This document shows, piece by piece, positions 20,642 through 32,877 of a DNA stretch of 64,000 nt. Numbering within the stretch: position 1 is the first letter of the stretch; each line of letters starts with the position of its first letter. The position numbers were made by a program, and so were the translations under genes. Source of the stretch: Symbiodinium natans (lineage: Eukaryota > Sar > Dinophyceae > Suessiales > Symbiodiniaceae); assembly GCA_905221605.1 (NCBI GenBank), contig CAJNDS010000118.1:62001-126000 (forward strand), read 5' to 3'. Below the pieces are notes generated by a model. It was not told the origin of the DNA. It ran no database searches and saw only the letters and a list, made by a program, of their open reading frames with translations.

Positions 20642-22624
20642 GCTTGGGTAACAGGGGCAAGTAGGCATCAGACTCTGAGCTGAGCAGACAGGTTGCCGAT
20701 GCTTGCTGCATTTTTGCTCAACACGCTGTCCTTTGGATGTGTCGTTGAGGGTTCAGTAGTGATGTCCCTGGCCCTTCGCAGCTAAATTTGCCGGACTCGA
20801 CAGGCGCTCAGCATAGACTCGCAAGGATAATCAGATGTGCTGTGCCAGGTCATCGAGCGCGATCGAGTGTTTGGTTCCTTGCTGCGGAAGGTCCGGTATG
20901 CGTGCTTAGTTTGACACCTACTCGAAGTTCATATCCATGAGCCAGGAATGGGTCTCGTCAAGTAAGTCAAGCACTGATCAAGTACTTCATGGAACTGCTT
21001 AATACGCCAATGGCTTCATGAAGCAATTCAGCTCTACACATTCGCTGTTAGTTGTTGAATTGCCATATTGCATTGCAGAAGTAGAGACATCCTGTTCCTG
21101 ATCAGAGCGGGAAGTTCGCAAAACTAGGAGCTGGACACCTCGTTGTTTGTAGGTGATGGAGAACATCGAAACCTGCAGAACGCCGCCAGGTGAAAGCAGC
21201 TTATGACACGCATTTGCAGGGCCGCGAGGCTCCCCGGCTCTTGCTCCCGCTTGTGCCCTTCGAAACTCCTGGGTTCTTGAACGACAACTGTTCGAGGCTT
21301 TTGGGCAGGTGGGACCTGTTCCTCCAATGCCCGTGACGGAGAGCCTTCCAAAGGCATTGCCCCGAGGCAGGTATTCAGGGGGGTATCGGCATGGAGCTCA
21401 TAGCTCAGCCACAGCTTGCCAAGCAGATTGAACACCTGTGAGGAGGCTTTGCAAGTGAGCCATCTCTTGCGCCGGAGGCGAGGATGTGTGAGGGGAATTT
21501 GCTGACCTCGACTGCAAGAGTGCACAGGACTAGATGTAAGAACTTGACGTCGCGTAGCTCATGCTTCTCCTTGCTCGGGAATCCACATCCAGGCATGTTC
21601 GCAAGCGCAAGATCCTTCACAGCCGTGGGAGCTGCACCGCGAGAACCAGGCAACGGCCTCACGGGCTTTGGGAGGCGGTGGTTTACTAATGCCCGGCCTA
21701 GGGGGAGTAAGGGGAGTAAGGCCTGCAACTTGACTTGGAGAAGTTTGCAGCTGTGCCGATTTGTGAGTCTCATGTTCGCCGCCGAGCGCACGCGAGTGCA
21801 AGTTTCAGTGCTTCGAAGCAGGCACTCAAAGACCTCATCGAGAGGCTGTGCAGCTCAGGATTTGTGGTTCCTGCATGGTCCCGAAGAGCATGTCCGTGTC
21901 GAGATGGTTTGACGATGTTTGACGAGCACAGGTGGCAAGGTCCAGCAGCAAAGCTTTGCTGTCCTTGATCAGTCCTTGTCAGAAGGTTACACATGGAATT
22001 GGAAGAGGCTGTCAAGCGCCACGCTCTCAGATCTCCGGCATTTGTTCGCTCGTGAATCTCCATGCCCTGAGAGGACACAGAGGACATCCCCCATCCAAAA
22101 AACCGAATACAAAAGAAGTACTCAGAAGGTGCGAAGAATCTTGGGAAATCTGTTGAGAGTTTGACAAAGGCGAACAGCGCTGGAAGAACAAAGCTGCAAA
22201 GCTCAAGGCCGCTTCCGCCGAGTCCGAGACGTGTTTGTCTATCTGCAGCTAATCTTTGCTTACCGATACCCTGATGCCCTGGCAGATGCCAGTTTCTGAT
22301 GCCTGATGCTTTGATGCGCAGTTTGAAGTGTTTGTGTAGAAGTCATCTGGTGGGGGCAGCAGGAGATGCTTCTTGGAACAACTTGGAAGCCTTTAAAACC
22401 CTCCGCAGTCGAGGCTCAAAAGAGGCTTAGGGTGCACTGGCGCACTTCCATGGTCCACGCCTACTTTGTAACTTCATGTGCTAGCTGGGGTCATCATGGG
22501 TAGGAAGCCTTGTTCGCCGCAGACCTGTGCATCCTGCGTGCATCGCTCCAATCAGGGCAGCCAGGCCGTAAAGTGAAGCACGTAAGCCTCTGGAGCAAGA
22601 CAAGGTAGAATCCGGGCAGAAAGC
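20642..22624. other. No recognisable gene
   Basis: Frames up to about 140 codons occur on both strands (for example 21484-21912 +, 21124-21525 -), but they overlap each other and show no motif. A promoter for the DTD gene would lie at the 3' end; no TATA-like box is obvious, and dinoflagellates usually lack one. Confidence 0.35.
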
Positions 22625-24655
22625 ATGAAGTTGGTGATCCAACGCGTTGCTCGTGCCACCGTGACCGTGGAGAACAGTGATGCAGGCACTATAGGCCCAG
22701 GCCTGCTGTGGCGCTTTGCCGTAGCGCCCATCTCCATCCACTGCGCAAGTCATCATAGAATCTAGACTGTGAGAGTAAGGTGATAGAGGCAGCTGCAAGA
22801 GGCTGCTTCAACAAGGCTTTGTGAGCGCTGTGGCAACGCAGGTTTGGTGATTTTGCTGGGCATTGTTTCGGGAGACACTGTGGAGCTGGCTCAGCGGCTG
22901 GCGACCAAGGCTCTGACGCCCGACTGCAAGAACCTCTCTGTTCAGTCGACGCATGTCGAAACCCTGCTTCTTATCCGTGCATGCCAGGGATCAAGAGGGC
23001 CCGAGTGGGGATGAGCACTTCGGGGTTGAGATCTTGGTGGTTTTCCGCCAATGACCACGCACGTCAACAAGCTTTCACACGTGCTAGTGAATGCTAGTAC
23101 CTGCTTCAGCTCCTTGCCGAGTTTTGAAGGCGCCGATGCTGACGTCTGAAATGACTACATTGCCCCCGTTCCGGTCCCGCTTGTTTCCTCCACCCCGCCA
23201 ATGCCGAAGCCAAGCTTCCGAAGCCCACGGAAGGGAAGTAAGCCAGCCAGAGCACTAGAGTTCCCAAGAAAATTCCAACGTCCGTGTCGCTACCAGGTGC
23301 GCAACAGGGTTCGACGCTCGTCCTGTCTTGAACGGCGGCTGTCTGCTTTTACTGGCCAAAACGTGCTTTGTTTCAAGAACCTTTGGCGACCAAGCCAGCA
23401 TGTGACATGCCGTTCTTCAGTATATAGAGGTCAGCAAAATGTTTTGAAATGTGTTGGTCATGCTGAGCCAAGGAAGCTGCGCCTCTGGCCTGATGTCAGG
23501 CCGGCGTCTTTCGCAGATCAAAGCTGCATGCAGTTTCTGCAGTTTCTGCCATTGCCGTGTGACTACAGTGACCGCAGTGCTGCAATGCCGTGGAAAGCTT
23601 CTTTGCTGCGAGTGCTATGGCACGCCCATGTCTGCAAGTTGCAAGACCACGCAGGGATGCTTCGAGCTCTTCGAGGAGCTGGGCCACCTCTGTCTTGAGC
23701 TCAGCATCTGAGTTGCATCTGAACTGGGTCAATGGCCCGAGTGCCTTCGCTACAATTCTTGGGTGTTCTTGGCCCAGAAAACCACATGCAGCAATGCACT
23801 CCATACATCGTCAGCAACTGAGGTTCTGGACAACGGCTATGCCGTACTGGCATCCATCTGAGAAGCTGGCACATCCCTGCCGTCTCCGGTGTCTTTGTTG
23901 ATTGAAAGAGCACCTGTTGCCTAGCATCTTACCAACTGTTGTGAGCTGCTGTGCATGATTGCTCTATTGAGGTTGTGAGCCAGTTCACCCTGTTTGCGAC
24001 GTTCAAGGGTACGAAACCCAACTTCAACCGTGCCATGGGTGCCAGTGAGGCAATTCATGCAGTACAGAGTGCCCGCACTGTCTGTCGGGGGCAGATGTTC
24101 ATCAAGATCTCTTCTGCATTCAGGGCATTTCAGGGCCCCAGAAAGAACTGCCCGTTTGTTGGCTCCGGTGTGAGCTTCGGGCATTGTTTTGTGCATTCGA
24201 ACGAACTACCGACAGGCCCAGCCCATTTACGAAGCCTTCGTGGCCACCTGTGCGAAGGCGCTCTCAAATTCTATGTGAAGTAGGGCGATGTTTTGATCTC
24301 GTTCAAAGGCGTGGAAGGGTACAGGATGCCCAGAGGAAATGGGCATCTGACTATCTTCTGCGCTTCAGAGCTCCCAGGAGCTGGGAGACGACCGGGTGAA
24401 GACGGGCGAGTTTGGCGCGGATATGCAGCCTCGATGCATCCATGCCGTTGATGACCTAGATGCATCTATTCCACCTGTATCTTCGGTTTGGCCAGGAAGG
24501 TTGACCTCTGCAATGACGGGCCCGTCACCGTGGAACTTGCGGGCACGGCAAGGTCTGCACGGCGCTGCACGAAGAGAAGCCGCCCATCAGGCAGCGATGT
24601 AGCTGGCAGAATGACAACTTGCAACACATGTGGCTGGCCTCATTGCTATGCGTAG
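22625..24655 (+). CDS. DTD1: D-aminoacyl-tRNA deacylase, eight exons
   Basis: DTD hydrolyses D-amino acids (and glycine wrongly charged to tRNA-Ala) from tRNA, a cytosolic proofreading step. A model that stays in phase gives 185 residues from exons 22625-22700, 22842-22914, 23473-23499, 23578-23609, 23946-24046, 24216-24257, 24378-24424 and 24496-24655. Family landmarks appear in order: the N-terminus MKLVIQRVARATVTVE, IGPG joined to GLVILLGI, KLRLWPD, the catalytic VSQFTL (exon 5), KTGEFGADM (exon 7) and NDGPVT (exon 8), which carries the Gly-cisPro chiral filter. Introns start GC (1, 3, 6, 7) or GA (2, 4, 5); all end AG. The exon 4/5 junction is the weakest and makes a loop two residues longer than usual. 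The basic, Cys-containing tail after VTVEL may instead be spliced at AAG/GTCTGC (near 24554). No lesion is seen. Confidence 0.88.
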
Positions 24656-25030
24656 GTTCGAGAACTGCTCGCGGTAACTGCTTTTTTTGCTAGCATGGTG
24701 TTGCATGTGCTTCATGCAGTTTTTGAGGCCACTTCTGTGGTTTAAGTGCGAGGCCGGGGGGGGGGGGGGGTGGGTGACTTGTTTGCTCTCACCCCCTCAA
24801 GGCTCGATTGAGCTGTCGTGCCACGCAAAGTGGAGAAGAGTGGTTCGGATTTTGGCATTGATGATGCATCGTGGTGATCTTGGCTCGCAGGCGCATTGGT
24901 CAGAGCTTACTCATACTCAGCGCAACGAGGCTGGATTGCACTAGTATTGTGGGTTGTCCAGCTGGTCCACGCACATATGCTTTCCTTATAGTTTGCATTC
25001 TTTCCGTTTTTGCCTGAGATGGGCGAAATC
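24656..25030. other. Intergenic stretch with a 15-base G run
   Basis: G15 lies at 24756-24770. No gene is visible. Confidence 0.5.
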
Positions 25031-25031
25031 T

Positions 25032-25250
25032 GTGAGCGTCGCAAAAAAGCTCGTAGAGTCTGCCTGGAGGTTGCTCTGGAGATACAGCTCCGAGATGGGC
25101 GTACCTGGCTCAATCGCCCGCCGGTGCAGCTGTCAGCTTGTCTCTTCGTCTCTTCCAAGGCTCCAGCACAGCAAGCGCTGCGACCAGCATGGCCACTTCT
25201 GAGCGGAGCAGCGGCATATCGGTCAAGAAGCCTTTCCAGACGGCCATATT
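25032..25250 (-). CDS. Coding-like minus-strand segment, unknown
   Basis: Read on the minus strand, an exon ending near 25032 (donor AG/GCAAAA) encodes a helical stretch with ISELYLQSNLQADSTSFF after an AG acceptor. Just upstream, around 25150-25250, two different frames both look coding (one with MAVWKGFLTDMPLL, one with YEYGRLERLLDRYAA). The splice structure could not be settled and the family is not known. Confidence 0.25.
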
Positions 25251-26962
25251 CGTACCCTTCGTTTCGAGTACAGTGACAGACGACAGCCGGAAAGCGTGCA
25301 CTTGGAGGACAAGAAATGTACTTCGCTTTGGCTTGGCTCTGCTCGGCTTCTTCAGCTTTTTGAGGATTTGAAGATACATGTTGAGTCTTACAGGTTGTAT
25401 GATGTCAGGATATGTCAGGCATGAGGCTGAAACTGTTCGTTTGCTGACTATGGTGCGAGCATAATGGCTTTCTATGTCCTGACCTCGGTTGCAGGCACGT
25501 GCAAATGCCTCCCGCCTGTCCAACAGCACGCAGTTGCTGCCGCCGGCACAGGCGCACTCAACGGGCTGCAGGTGTGAGCAGTGTAAGGCAAGGCGCATCT
25601 GACATGCAAGATGTGCTGCGCCAGGAAACAGCCCCCTACTGGGCGAATGCAGGCTGGCTGCTCTGGGTGCATGCTCGTCTTTCGCCCTCCTCCTGCGCAA
25701 TTGACATCCTGCATTTTGCCAGCAACCCTGAGTAAGTAGTAGGGTTGACCATGTAATTCCGCACAGGCATGCATGGTTTTCCGCAGCAGATGGATGGTCA
25801 CTGGGTCGGCGACGCACGCAGCCCTAGCAAAGAGAAGCTGCTTCATGTCATGTTGCCGTCACCCGGTGCAGCTGGTGTTTGAAAGCATACTACTACGTAG
25901 CAGCTCCACCAAGATTTCAAGAAGGAAGTCTGCTGCTGTCCTCCGATGTGACTGTCCTGTCATTGCTTTCCCGTTCCAAAGCAGTCTCCAAGCCCTTCCA
26001 AGGTCTACAGACTGCCCAACGTTTTGGGGGGCTGGGAGAGACCTCTCAGACTAGGAAGTGTCGAAGCCCGCCCAGCCCGAACGTCAAGTCTTTTGCTGCA
26101 GTTCCCCGATGTGCAGGACCTTTGGATCTTCTTACCCACAAGCACCGCACAAGCACCCAAAAGCTTTCCAGGGCTTCCAAGCATGGCCCCTAATTTTGGT
26201 CTCCGGGGCCTTGCCATAGGCTATGGAGGCTTGCTGCCAAACCGTAATGTCGCGGCTCTGTTGCTGTTGCTTTTCTTTCCTGGTTTGCCAAGAATGCTTG
26301 TCAAAATCCCTGAGGCCCGGGCGGCAGCGAGGCCTGTCCACGAGCCCAGGCCGGTGTCAAGTGCTCAGCGGAGCTGTGCCATGCCGAGCCTTGTAATGTT
26401 AGGTTGAAGAGAGGGCTCTAACCGCATGCTTCAACTCTTCTTTCATCGCGCGTTGAAGCCTGGCGTCGCTTCACGGAAGCTTTTGACCAATCACTTGGCG
26501 TGTTCGGCTCAAGACGTGCCCGAAGCAGTTCCCAGGCAACAGCCGCTGAGATAGATGCCGACATGAATATGAATTGGAAGCGCTGTGCGTAGTACCTTGC
26601 AGTTGTGACATGGAGGCGGCATGCATTCTCAGACTGTGATTTCTCGTGTAATCGTCGGCTCTGCTACAGTGCCTTTTCTGCCATGCGGTCGAAGATTGTT
26701 GGAATCTCCGTGGCAGCAGTCGCAGTGGCAGCAACTAAAGCCGAATCATGGACGAGTCTTCCGCGTCACAAGTACTGCTGGTTGCAAGCTTAGGCACTGC
26801 TCGTCAAGCTCGTCGCTTTTGCATCGAAGCTGCATTGGTCATCTTGTTCTTTTTGGTTTCCTCTGCTGGTGTGCGTTAATCCGATTCAAGAAGCTGGTAT
26901 CGTTATTTAATCAATGTTGAGCCTACCAGAAGGATCCCCATGGGTATAGTGACGTTTGGTGT
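25251..26962. other. No recognisable gene
   Basis: Several Leu/Ala-rich frames occur on both strands (for example 26024-26407 +, 25472-25846 -) without motifs. Confidence 0.3.
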
Positions 26963-27085
26963 TTAGTCGGCCTCAGCCCCGTGCTCAAAGGTGCCATCCT
27001 TGCCTTCGAGCCTGCGGCAGCGGTCCAGCAGCGTTTCCAACGTTCCAGTGCGGGCAGACTCTTGCCTCTGAACAGACAATGCAGA
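26963..27085 (-). CDS. C-terminal exon of an unknown minus-strand protein
   Basis: On the minus strand the segment reads TGTLETLLDRCRRLEG, then an acidic end and a stop at 26963. It is a plausible helical C-terminus. If real, its gene would run opposite to the NifU-like gene that starts just to the right. Upstream exons were not found. Confidence 0.25.
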   Translation of the reverse strand, partial: SALSVQRQESARTGTLETLLDRCRRLEGKDGTFEHGAEAD

Positions 27086-27239
27086 GAGTAGCTGAGTAGC
27101 GGAGTAGCTGTATTTCGAACTCATTTTTTGAATTGAGCTGTTTTGAGTGGTGCCCTCGGGAGGGCCCCTGGAGCAGTGCAGGCGTGTGTTGGCACATCTC
27201 GATGCATTTCCATGTACTTGTCCTCTGCTCGCAGAGGTA

Positions 27240-28325
27240 CCTGGCGCGGAACCCATTGGAATACCTCTCACTCTTACTCCGGAGAACGTGGAGGCAGATG
27301 ATGCGAGCAGTGCACGTGCACGTGCATGTTGCAAGTGCAATTGCATATGCAGTTGCAAGTTGCAAGTCCTGGGGTGCCCATTCGGAAGTGGCAAGTGGCA
27401 TGGGCTCCTTGCAGGTTGTCCTTCAAGAGGCCCGGTACCATCACTTGCAGAACTGCTTCGGCTACGTGGAGGAGAGCACGCCTTGAGCCGAGTAGTTCTC
27501 TCATCACTGTTTGTTCACGGCCGCCTCCAAGATTCCCGGCATCTGCAGTGCCCGCCCGGTGCTCGGTCATCAGCTGAGGGGCGCCGGCATCACGGGCAAA
27601 GCCTCTTGGGGCAGCAAGGAGGGCATTTCATTAACACATTGCATTGCTGTGACCATCATGGTGAATGCTTTAGGTGTGCCTGTATCCAAAGGTATGGCAT
27701 GATATGCGCATGCAACATCCTGCGACTCCGAAGGTCGATCTCGTGGAGGTGGAGGGCCCTGTCGTAGCCATCCACCTGCACGGCGCGTTCTGGCACAAAA
27801 GAGAGGCGGGATGCCGGGCGAACAGAGACCTGACCAGTCTGGGACTTCGCGGGCTGATGAAACTCAGGGGTGCCCTTCCTTTTTTCTCGACCCGAACCCG
27901 CCCTGTGGTCAATCATACGTCGAACGAAAGCGTTCAGACACCCTCCACACAATGTCCCGAGAAGGTGGTGGGGCCCCCGCCCCCCCCCCTCTGGCCCCAC
28001 CTGTTGGGGGTCGCTTCACTCGTCAAGTCTTCTTCCAGGCCGACCAGCCGTTTAATGCCTCACCATTCACACCTTTGCTAGCTCTATGGCTTGTGCAGGA
28101 CGTCCTCCGGCGCGTGAAGACTCTCCTCTGAACTCTTTCGTACGAACATGCAGACGAAAGTTCCAGCGTGTTGTGTTGTTGCAGTTGACTCCGAGGAAGT
28201 ACCTGATGCAGCGCATCCCGGAGATTGCAGATGTCGACGTTGAGGATCCGGACGACCTGATCGATGAAGGCACCATCAGTACATCTAGCCTTGCACTCAC
28301 TGGCAAATTCAGGAGACAGCCATGA
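27240..28325 (+). CDS. NifU C-terminal-domain-like protein without the CxxC motif
   Basis: NFU proteins carry or deliver iron-sulfur clusters through a CxxC in a short alpha/beta domain. Exons seen: up to 27293 (PLTLTPENVE, donor GC), from 27415 (VVLQEAR, donor GT at about 27433), 27734-27805, 28099-28115 (17 bases) and 28196 to TGA 28323-28325. Exon 27734-27805 reads VDLVEVEGPVVAIHLHGA, as in NFU, but the next residues are FWHKRE where NFU has CGSCPSS. The last exons give DVLRRV and KYLMQRIPEIADVDVEDP, matching the NFU helix and the IPEI strand. The exon holding the usual PYL..GG turn was not located between 27433 and 27733. Introns start GC, GT, GC and GA. This may be a known family in which the NFU fold lost its cluster site; a small plastid protein type with a similar FWH motif is a vague memory that I could not verify. 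The start and any targeting peptide are unknown. Confidence 0.6.
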
Positions 28326-29163
28326 CCTTGTCCAGTCTTTTCCAACCCTGCCGTGATGCCTTGCCATCCTCTCTGACATCCAAGACTCAGTGCGGAGATG
28401 TGTCCTTCAGCACGTCATGCCTGAATATGTGGAGCCTACTCTTCACAAGCTGCGTCAAGAGCCGTAGGGTACGTCGTGGTCGTTAGAGCAACATTGTCTC
28501 AAGACTAACGTTCGATCTGCCATCTGCAGGTCGCGACCGCACCGGGACATTCTACCACCGCCATTCTGACTGAGGTGCCACGATTCGTGGGCTGATGAGC
28601 TACTTGAACATGATCGCACGTGTAGCGCGCAACCTGGTGGTAAGGGTTTTGAAGGATCTTGAGGCGCAAGTGTGGCGTGCATGTAGTGGAGGCTCCGAGG
28701 CGCATGTATCGAGGGTGGTGCTGCCCCAAGCAGGAATGGAGCACTAATGGAGCATACCATGTTGAGCAGTCTTTACACCCAAGAACTTGCAAGCTGCTGC
28801 TGTGCTTCCTTGCCTGAGGTGGCAGCTGAGAGCTCGAATTCAGCGTTTGCAGTCGGGACTTCTCAGACAGGTGTATAAATATGCAGTGTTGCAACTCAGA
28901 GTGAGGCAGAGTGCACCTAGGTTCTCATGTCAGACAGGCAATTTGAGCAAGTCCAATGCTTGAAGTTTTCCATTGCCGGATCTGTGGCGGTCACAAGTCA
29001 CTGGCCCTGCAGTCCCAAACCTAGGCATTAAGCCCGAGACTTGGGGAAAACAATGGCGTGCTCCAAGCCGGTTGTGCATTCAGACGAATGAGAAGTATGA
29101 TCAAAACTCTATGCTGAAAGCTGTGGCTTATCAGCTTGTGGAGTCGAGAACCCACCTGGGCAG
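28326..29163. other. Mostly unrecognised; one coding-like patch
   Basis: A + strand patch at about 28365-28467 reads ILSDIQDSVRRCVLQHVMPE and is coding-like, ending at TAG. Nothing else stands out. Confidence 0.3.
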
Positions 29164-29338
29164 GTCCTTCCATCCCAACCGGCGGGAGCCTTCGATAGAT
29201 TCCTCGCAGACAGTGCAGGCCTGGAGAGCACGGTGAAATCTGCAAGAGACGATGCCCTTGTTCAATACGAAGCTGTTGCTGAAGCAGTATCCATCAGTGT
29301 CACCAAGTAGTGGCCGAACATGGCAGTATGGCTGCGGG

Positions 29339-29400
<62 letters not shown>

Positions 29401-30014
29401 CTGCAACGGTCCACTTTTCTCTCCGCAGTACAGATGTCAGTCTCGATGCTGCCTATGCTGTGTGCTGAGTATGCGCTAGCTAAGTCTTTTGCAGGTTCAC
29501 AGGAATTACAGGCTGCGCTGGAGAAAAGACTAGTGGGTGAGCCCGCTGGCAGATCGTGCAACTGTCGAGGCTTGCCCCCCGGAGATGCTGAACCAGGGTG
29601 GCCTCTTTAGCTTGAGCCTGGGGCCCAAGATCCTGCACGGACCTTTCAGAGTACAACTCGACGCAGTACTAATTTTCATTGCTTCTGGCAGACGAGAATC
29701 ATGATGTACGCCACAGGTTCGATTTCGCAAGAGCCCATGGGCGTGCCAGGCTGTATGGGCTCGGAGCAATGGGCAACGTGTTCTCTCTGCGATCCTTCTC
29801 GCTACCCTTGATGCTATGAGTGCGACTTTCCGGTCCTGTTCAAGCTCTGTGTGCAATCTTGCGGAGTGGAGTGCTTGACGCTCAATCCACAGGGGCCGCA
29901 GCCTCTGGTACGGAGACTGCGCGGTCTGATGACAGTGGTGCGCCCATTGCCCATTTGCCCAGCAAAGCCAATGCTCTCAAAAGAGCAACAATCACCAAAA
30001 CTGTCCGTCATTGA
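29164..30014 (+). CDS. Unknown protein, several coding-like exons
   Basis: Exon 29164-29307 follows a GGGCAG acceptor and reads AFDRFLADSAGLESTVKSAR and onward as a charged amphipathic helix. A second piece near 29495-29560 reads GSQELQAALEKRLVGEP after GCAG. A third, about 29823-30014, reads PVQALCAILRSGVLDAQ and ends in a basic tail at TGA 30012-30014. Together they suggest a coiled-coil-type protein on the + strand. The (CTG)20 tract lies between the first two, probably in an intron. No family is recognised. Confidence 0.35.
29341..29400. repeat. (CTG)20 trinucleotide repeat
   Basis: An uninterrupted CTG run of about 59 bases, ending in CTT CTG. It translates as poly-Leu (+) or poly-Gln (-), and no surrounding domain supports its translation. 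Confidence 0.95.
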
Positions 30015-31758
30015 AATTCATTGTGATTTTTGTGACTTGCCACTTGAGAATCTTAAGAGCCTCAGCCGCCAAATTGTCGAGGCCCAGATTCGAGTTGAAG
30101 AGCGGCGAAGAACAAGCAGACACGCATCTGTGGTGAATGCGTGCTGCTACCATCGGCTCCAGAGGAAGTGGCACATGAAGGGTTTTGTGCATTAGCAAAG
30201 AACATGATGGGGGGAGGGTTGCTGAAGTTCTCATGCTCTCGCGTACTCCCAGTACTCCACAGTACCCCAAAGTACCCCACGGCACTCCACGGCTCCATGC
30301 CTCCAGTGGCCCCACCAGCACGTGAGCCTGAGGAAATCTTAAGAATTGAGCTCATGAAGGGCGCATGCTTGACACACGTTAAAGTAGAATCAGATGTGCA
30401 GATGTGCTGTCCTGGTGGGGGCCATAGTGCAGGCTTAGAGACGCCTAGAAACCCTATTCTGGACCTTACCGTTTCTCGATGGCGAGCGACCCGAAACCCC
30501 GGGCGACTTGCGATGAATCGGCTCAGGCTTCCAGACGGTCATAGCAAGTCGTAGCGAGTCGTAGCGAGTCATCGAGTTTGATAGGTTTGAGGAGCATGGG
30601 TGTTGAGTGCATTTGAGTGAGAGTCAAGTCGCTCATCCAGGCCATCCGCAAGTACCTTGATGAGCTGCGGCTGGAAGTCGAAGAGCTTGAGGTCCTCGAG
30701 TCTCTGTAAGCAGGTATGGGCGAAGGGTAGTGACCGAGTAGTGGCTTGCAGGCGCAAGTGGCGAAGCTCCAACAGGAGGCTTTGCCTGCTTCCGTGGAGT
30801 GCCACGGCAGAAATGCACGATATCGCTTGGTACCCACCACTGACAGAAACATTCAGGTGCATGTCGCATGAGCTCGCCGGAATCGGGAAATTGGGATGGC
30901 TGGACATAGCAAGTGCCGACGAGAATAATGCCTGCTATCACCAAGGAAGGGCGCTGTAAAGCTCAATGTTGGTGGAGACACTGGCTTCGAGTTGTTTCGT
31001 GCCTTGCCTTGTGCCGGATCCAGGCTTGTAGAATAAGCTGTCGGTTCTAAGCTGTCAGTTCAGCTCAGCGGACTGCCCCCGCGCACCCAAGGAGAGCAGT
31101 TTGATTGCTTCCCCAAGTCCCTTCTGCACTCCCTCGTGACTGGCCGGTGGGGTGGGTACACAAGCTTGGAAGCCTGGCTACAACTTTAGCCTGCTCGCAA
31201 TTGTCACCCTCGCTGTTGTGGCCGTGCGGCGCTGGGTCACGGATTTGTCTCTGCGACCATGTCGATACGAGTGACAGCCTCGGCTTGTCGCAAGGATGAT
31301 GAAGGCCGCCTCTTTTTAGACTTAGCCCGAGCCTTAGGGGGAAGGGCATCGGCGTTTCTCCAAAGCATCGGAAGGACGAGTCGCCGCGGGTTCGGATCGC
31401 TTATGGTTTGCTTTATGAGAGTTGTCTACGACTGACTAAGGATCCGGCACAGTTTCGCTGCGTACTGGATTGGGTCTTTGCCCGATCCCGAGATTGCGAA
31501 GATGCAGCTCAAGAGCATGCCACCTCGGGTCCCAAACCATGTACATCAGAGCTCCTAGAGACGTCTTCTCGCTCTCTTCTCGCTAAGGAGGGCTCGGAGT
31601 CGGAACGCCGCCGGGCGCCGGAGACCTCGGAGCCGCAGACCTGGGGCCTGGACGGAAGTAGGGGTCTTCCTCGAGCTTGGGGGCATTGGCGGGATGCGCG
31701 AACATCTGCGTGGGGAGGGTCAGAGGGCCGGTGTTAGAATGCAGTCTGTGGTCGCCAG
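30015..31758. other. Unrecognised, with coiled-coil-like patches
   Basis: On the + strand, about 30622-30702 reads VKSLIQAIRKYLDELRLEV and 30750-30813 reads AQVAKLQQEALPASVECHG, both helical and separated by a possible intron. They could be two exons of one coiled-coil protein. The rest shows no motif. Confidence 0.3.
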
Positions 31759-32470
31759 GACCTGTTGCTGCGCTTTCTGGGTCTAGCAGAAGACCCGGCC
31801 ACCGTCGTCGGAGAGCCAAAGGCAGGATCAGAGCGCATTTTGCAGGCTAAGTCACAAGTCAATCTTGACCAAGCAACGTCCCTGCAGGTCAAGTTGGACC
31901 CAGAAGATGGTGCTGTTTGTACGTATACTGAGATCTTTGATGGCATCAGCAGAATTCGGACGGATTCAGCAGGTGAGCTTTGCTGCGTTTATGCTTTAGT
32001 GAGCCTTCGTGAAGACAGCTGGCTGCTCTCAGGATCCTGTGCAAGTACGCGAAGGAGTTCACATCTGAAGAAATACGTGACGCGGCTCCGACGATGTATA
32101 TCAAGAGTTGCAATGCCTTGCGAATCTCAGCAATTCGCGACGTACGAAGTCTATGCATGGAGTGGCTAGAGCCAAAGCAATGCAATGAATGCAACGACGG
32201 TCTGGGCATCTGACAGGCGACTACTGGATGAATTGCATGGAGGGCGTGCGAACCTCAATGCCATGCTATCGGCCAGCCCCTTTACAGCAGCAAGACCTCT
32301 TTTCAACTTCCATTCGCTGCCCATGCAGACACGCGACATCACGTGATGGTGTGAAGCTTTCTTGCAGGTGATGATGTGCAATGGCATGCCGGTTCGGGAC
32401 CAGCAGCTTGACAAAGGGCTCACAAGATCAGGTAGCCTGGAGTACGGTGTGTCTTTTTCTTCTAGAAGAG
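31759..32470 (+). CDS. Unknown protein, multi-exon
   Basis: Exon 1 opens after CGCCAG (31759) and reads DLLLRFLGLAEDPATVVGE, continuing to about 31960-31972, where either GA (after CGGs) or GTGAGC can serve as donor. With the GA donor the next exon (from 32033) reads ILCKYAKEFTSEEIRDAAP. A third exon from about 32217 reads LLDELHGGRANLNAMLSAS and LFNFHSLPMQTRDIT. A fourth from about 32368 reads VMMCNGMPVRDQQLDKGLT and ends at a CAG/GTAGCC donor. The reading is well balanced and coding on the + strand, but the family is not recognised. A further frame, 32605-32877, may belong to it. Confidence 0.4.
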
Positions 32471-32877
32471 ACTTGCTTTCTCGCATTCGCTGCTGCTCTC
32501 TCTTGGTTGCATGGTGAGTGCCGCAACCAGGCTCACCTCGCAGCAGTCATCGCAAATTGATGAGCTGCTAATCCGCAAGTTGCTGATTTGCTGCCAAGCC
32601 CACCTTGGCACGAGCTACGCTTGAGCTGTTGTGTTCTTCTGAACTTTTGCATTGTAAAAGTGTGATTGTCGTGTGGGGGGTGTTGACGACGCATGATGTC
32701 GAGGATGTTAGGCAGTCCATTGTGAGCGTGGCCGGCAGTTGGTGCAGGCTCGCCTGCCTTCTGGCTGACCACATCCGTGCTGTCCAGGAGGAGCGTTCAC
32801 TTCGTTCGCTGATGGTAGGAGATTCCAAGGGCAGAGGGCGCCACGCGGTCTTAGAAAATGTGCATGTTTTTCAATGA

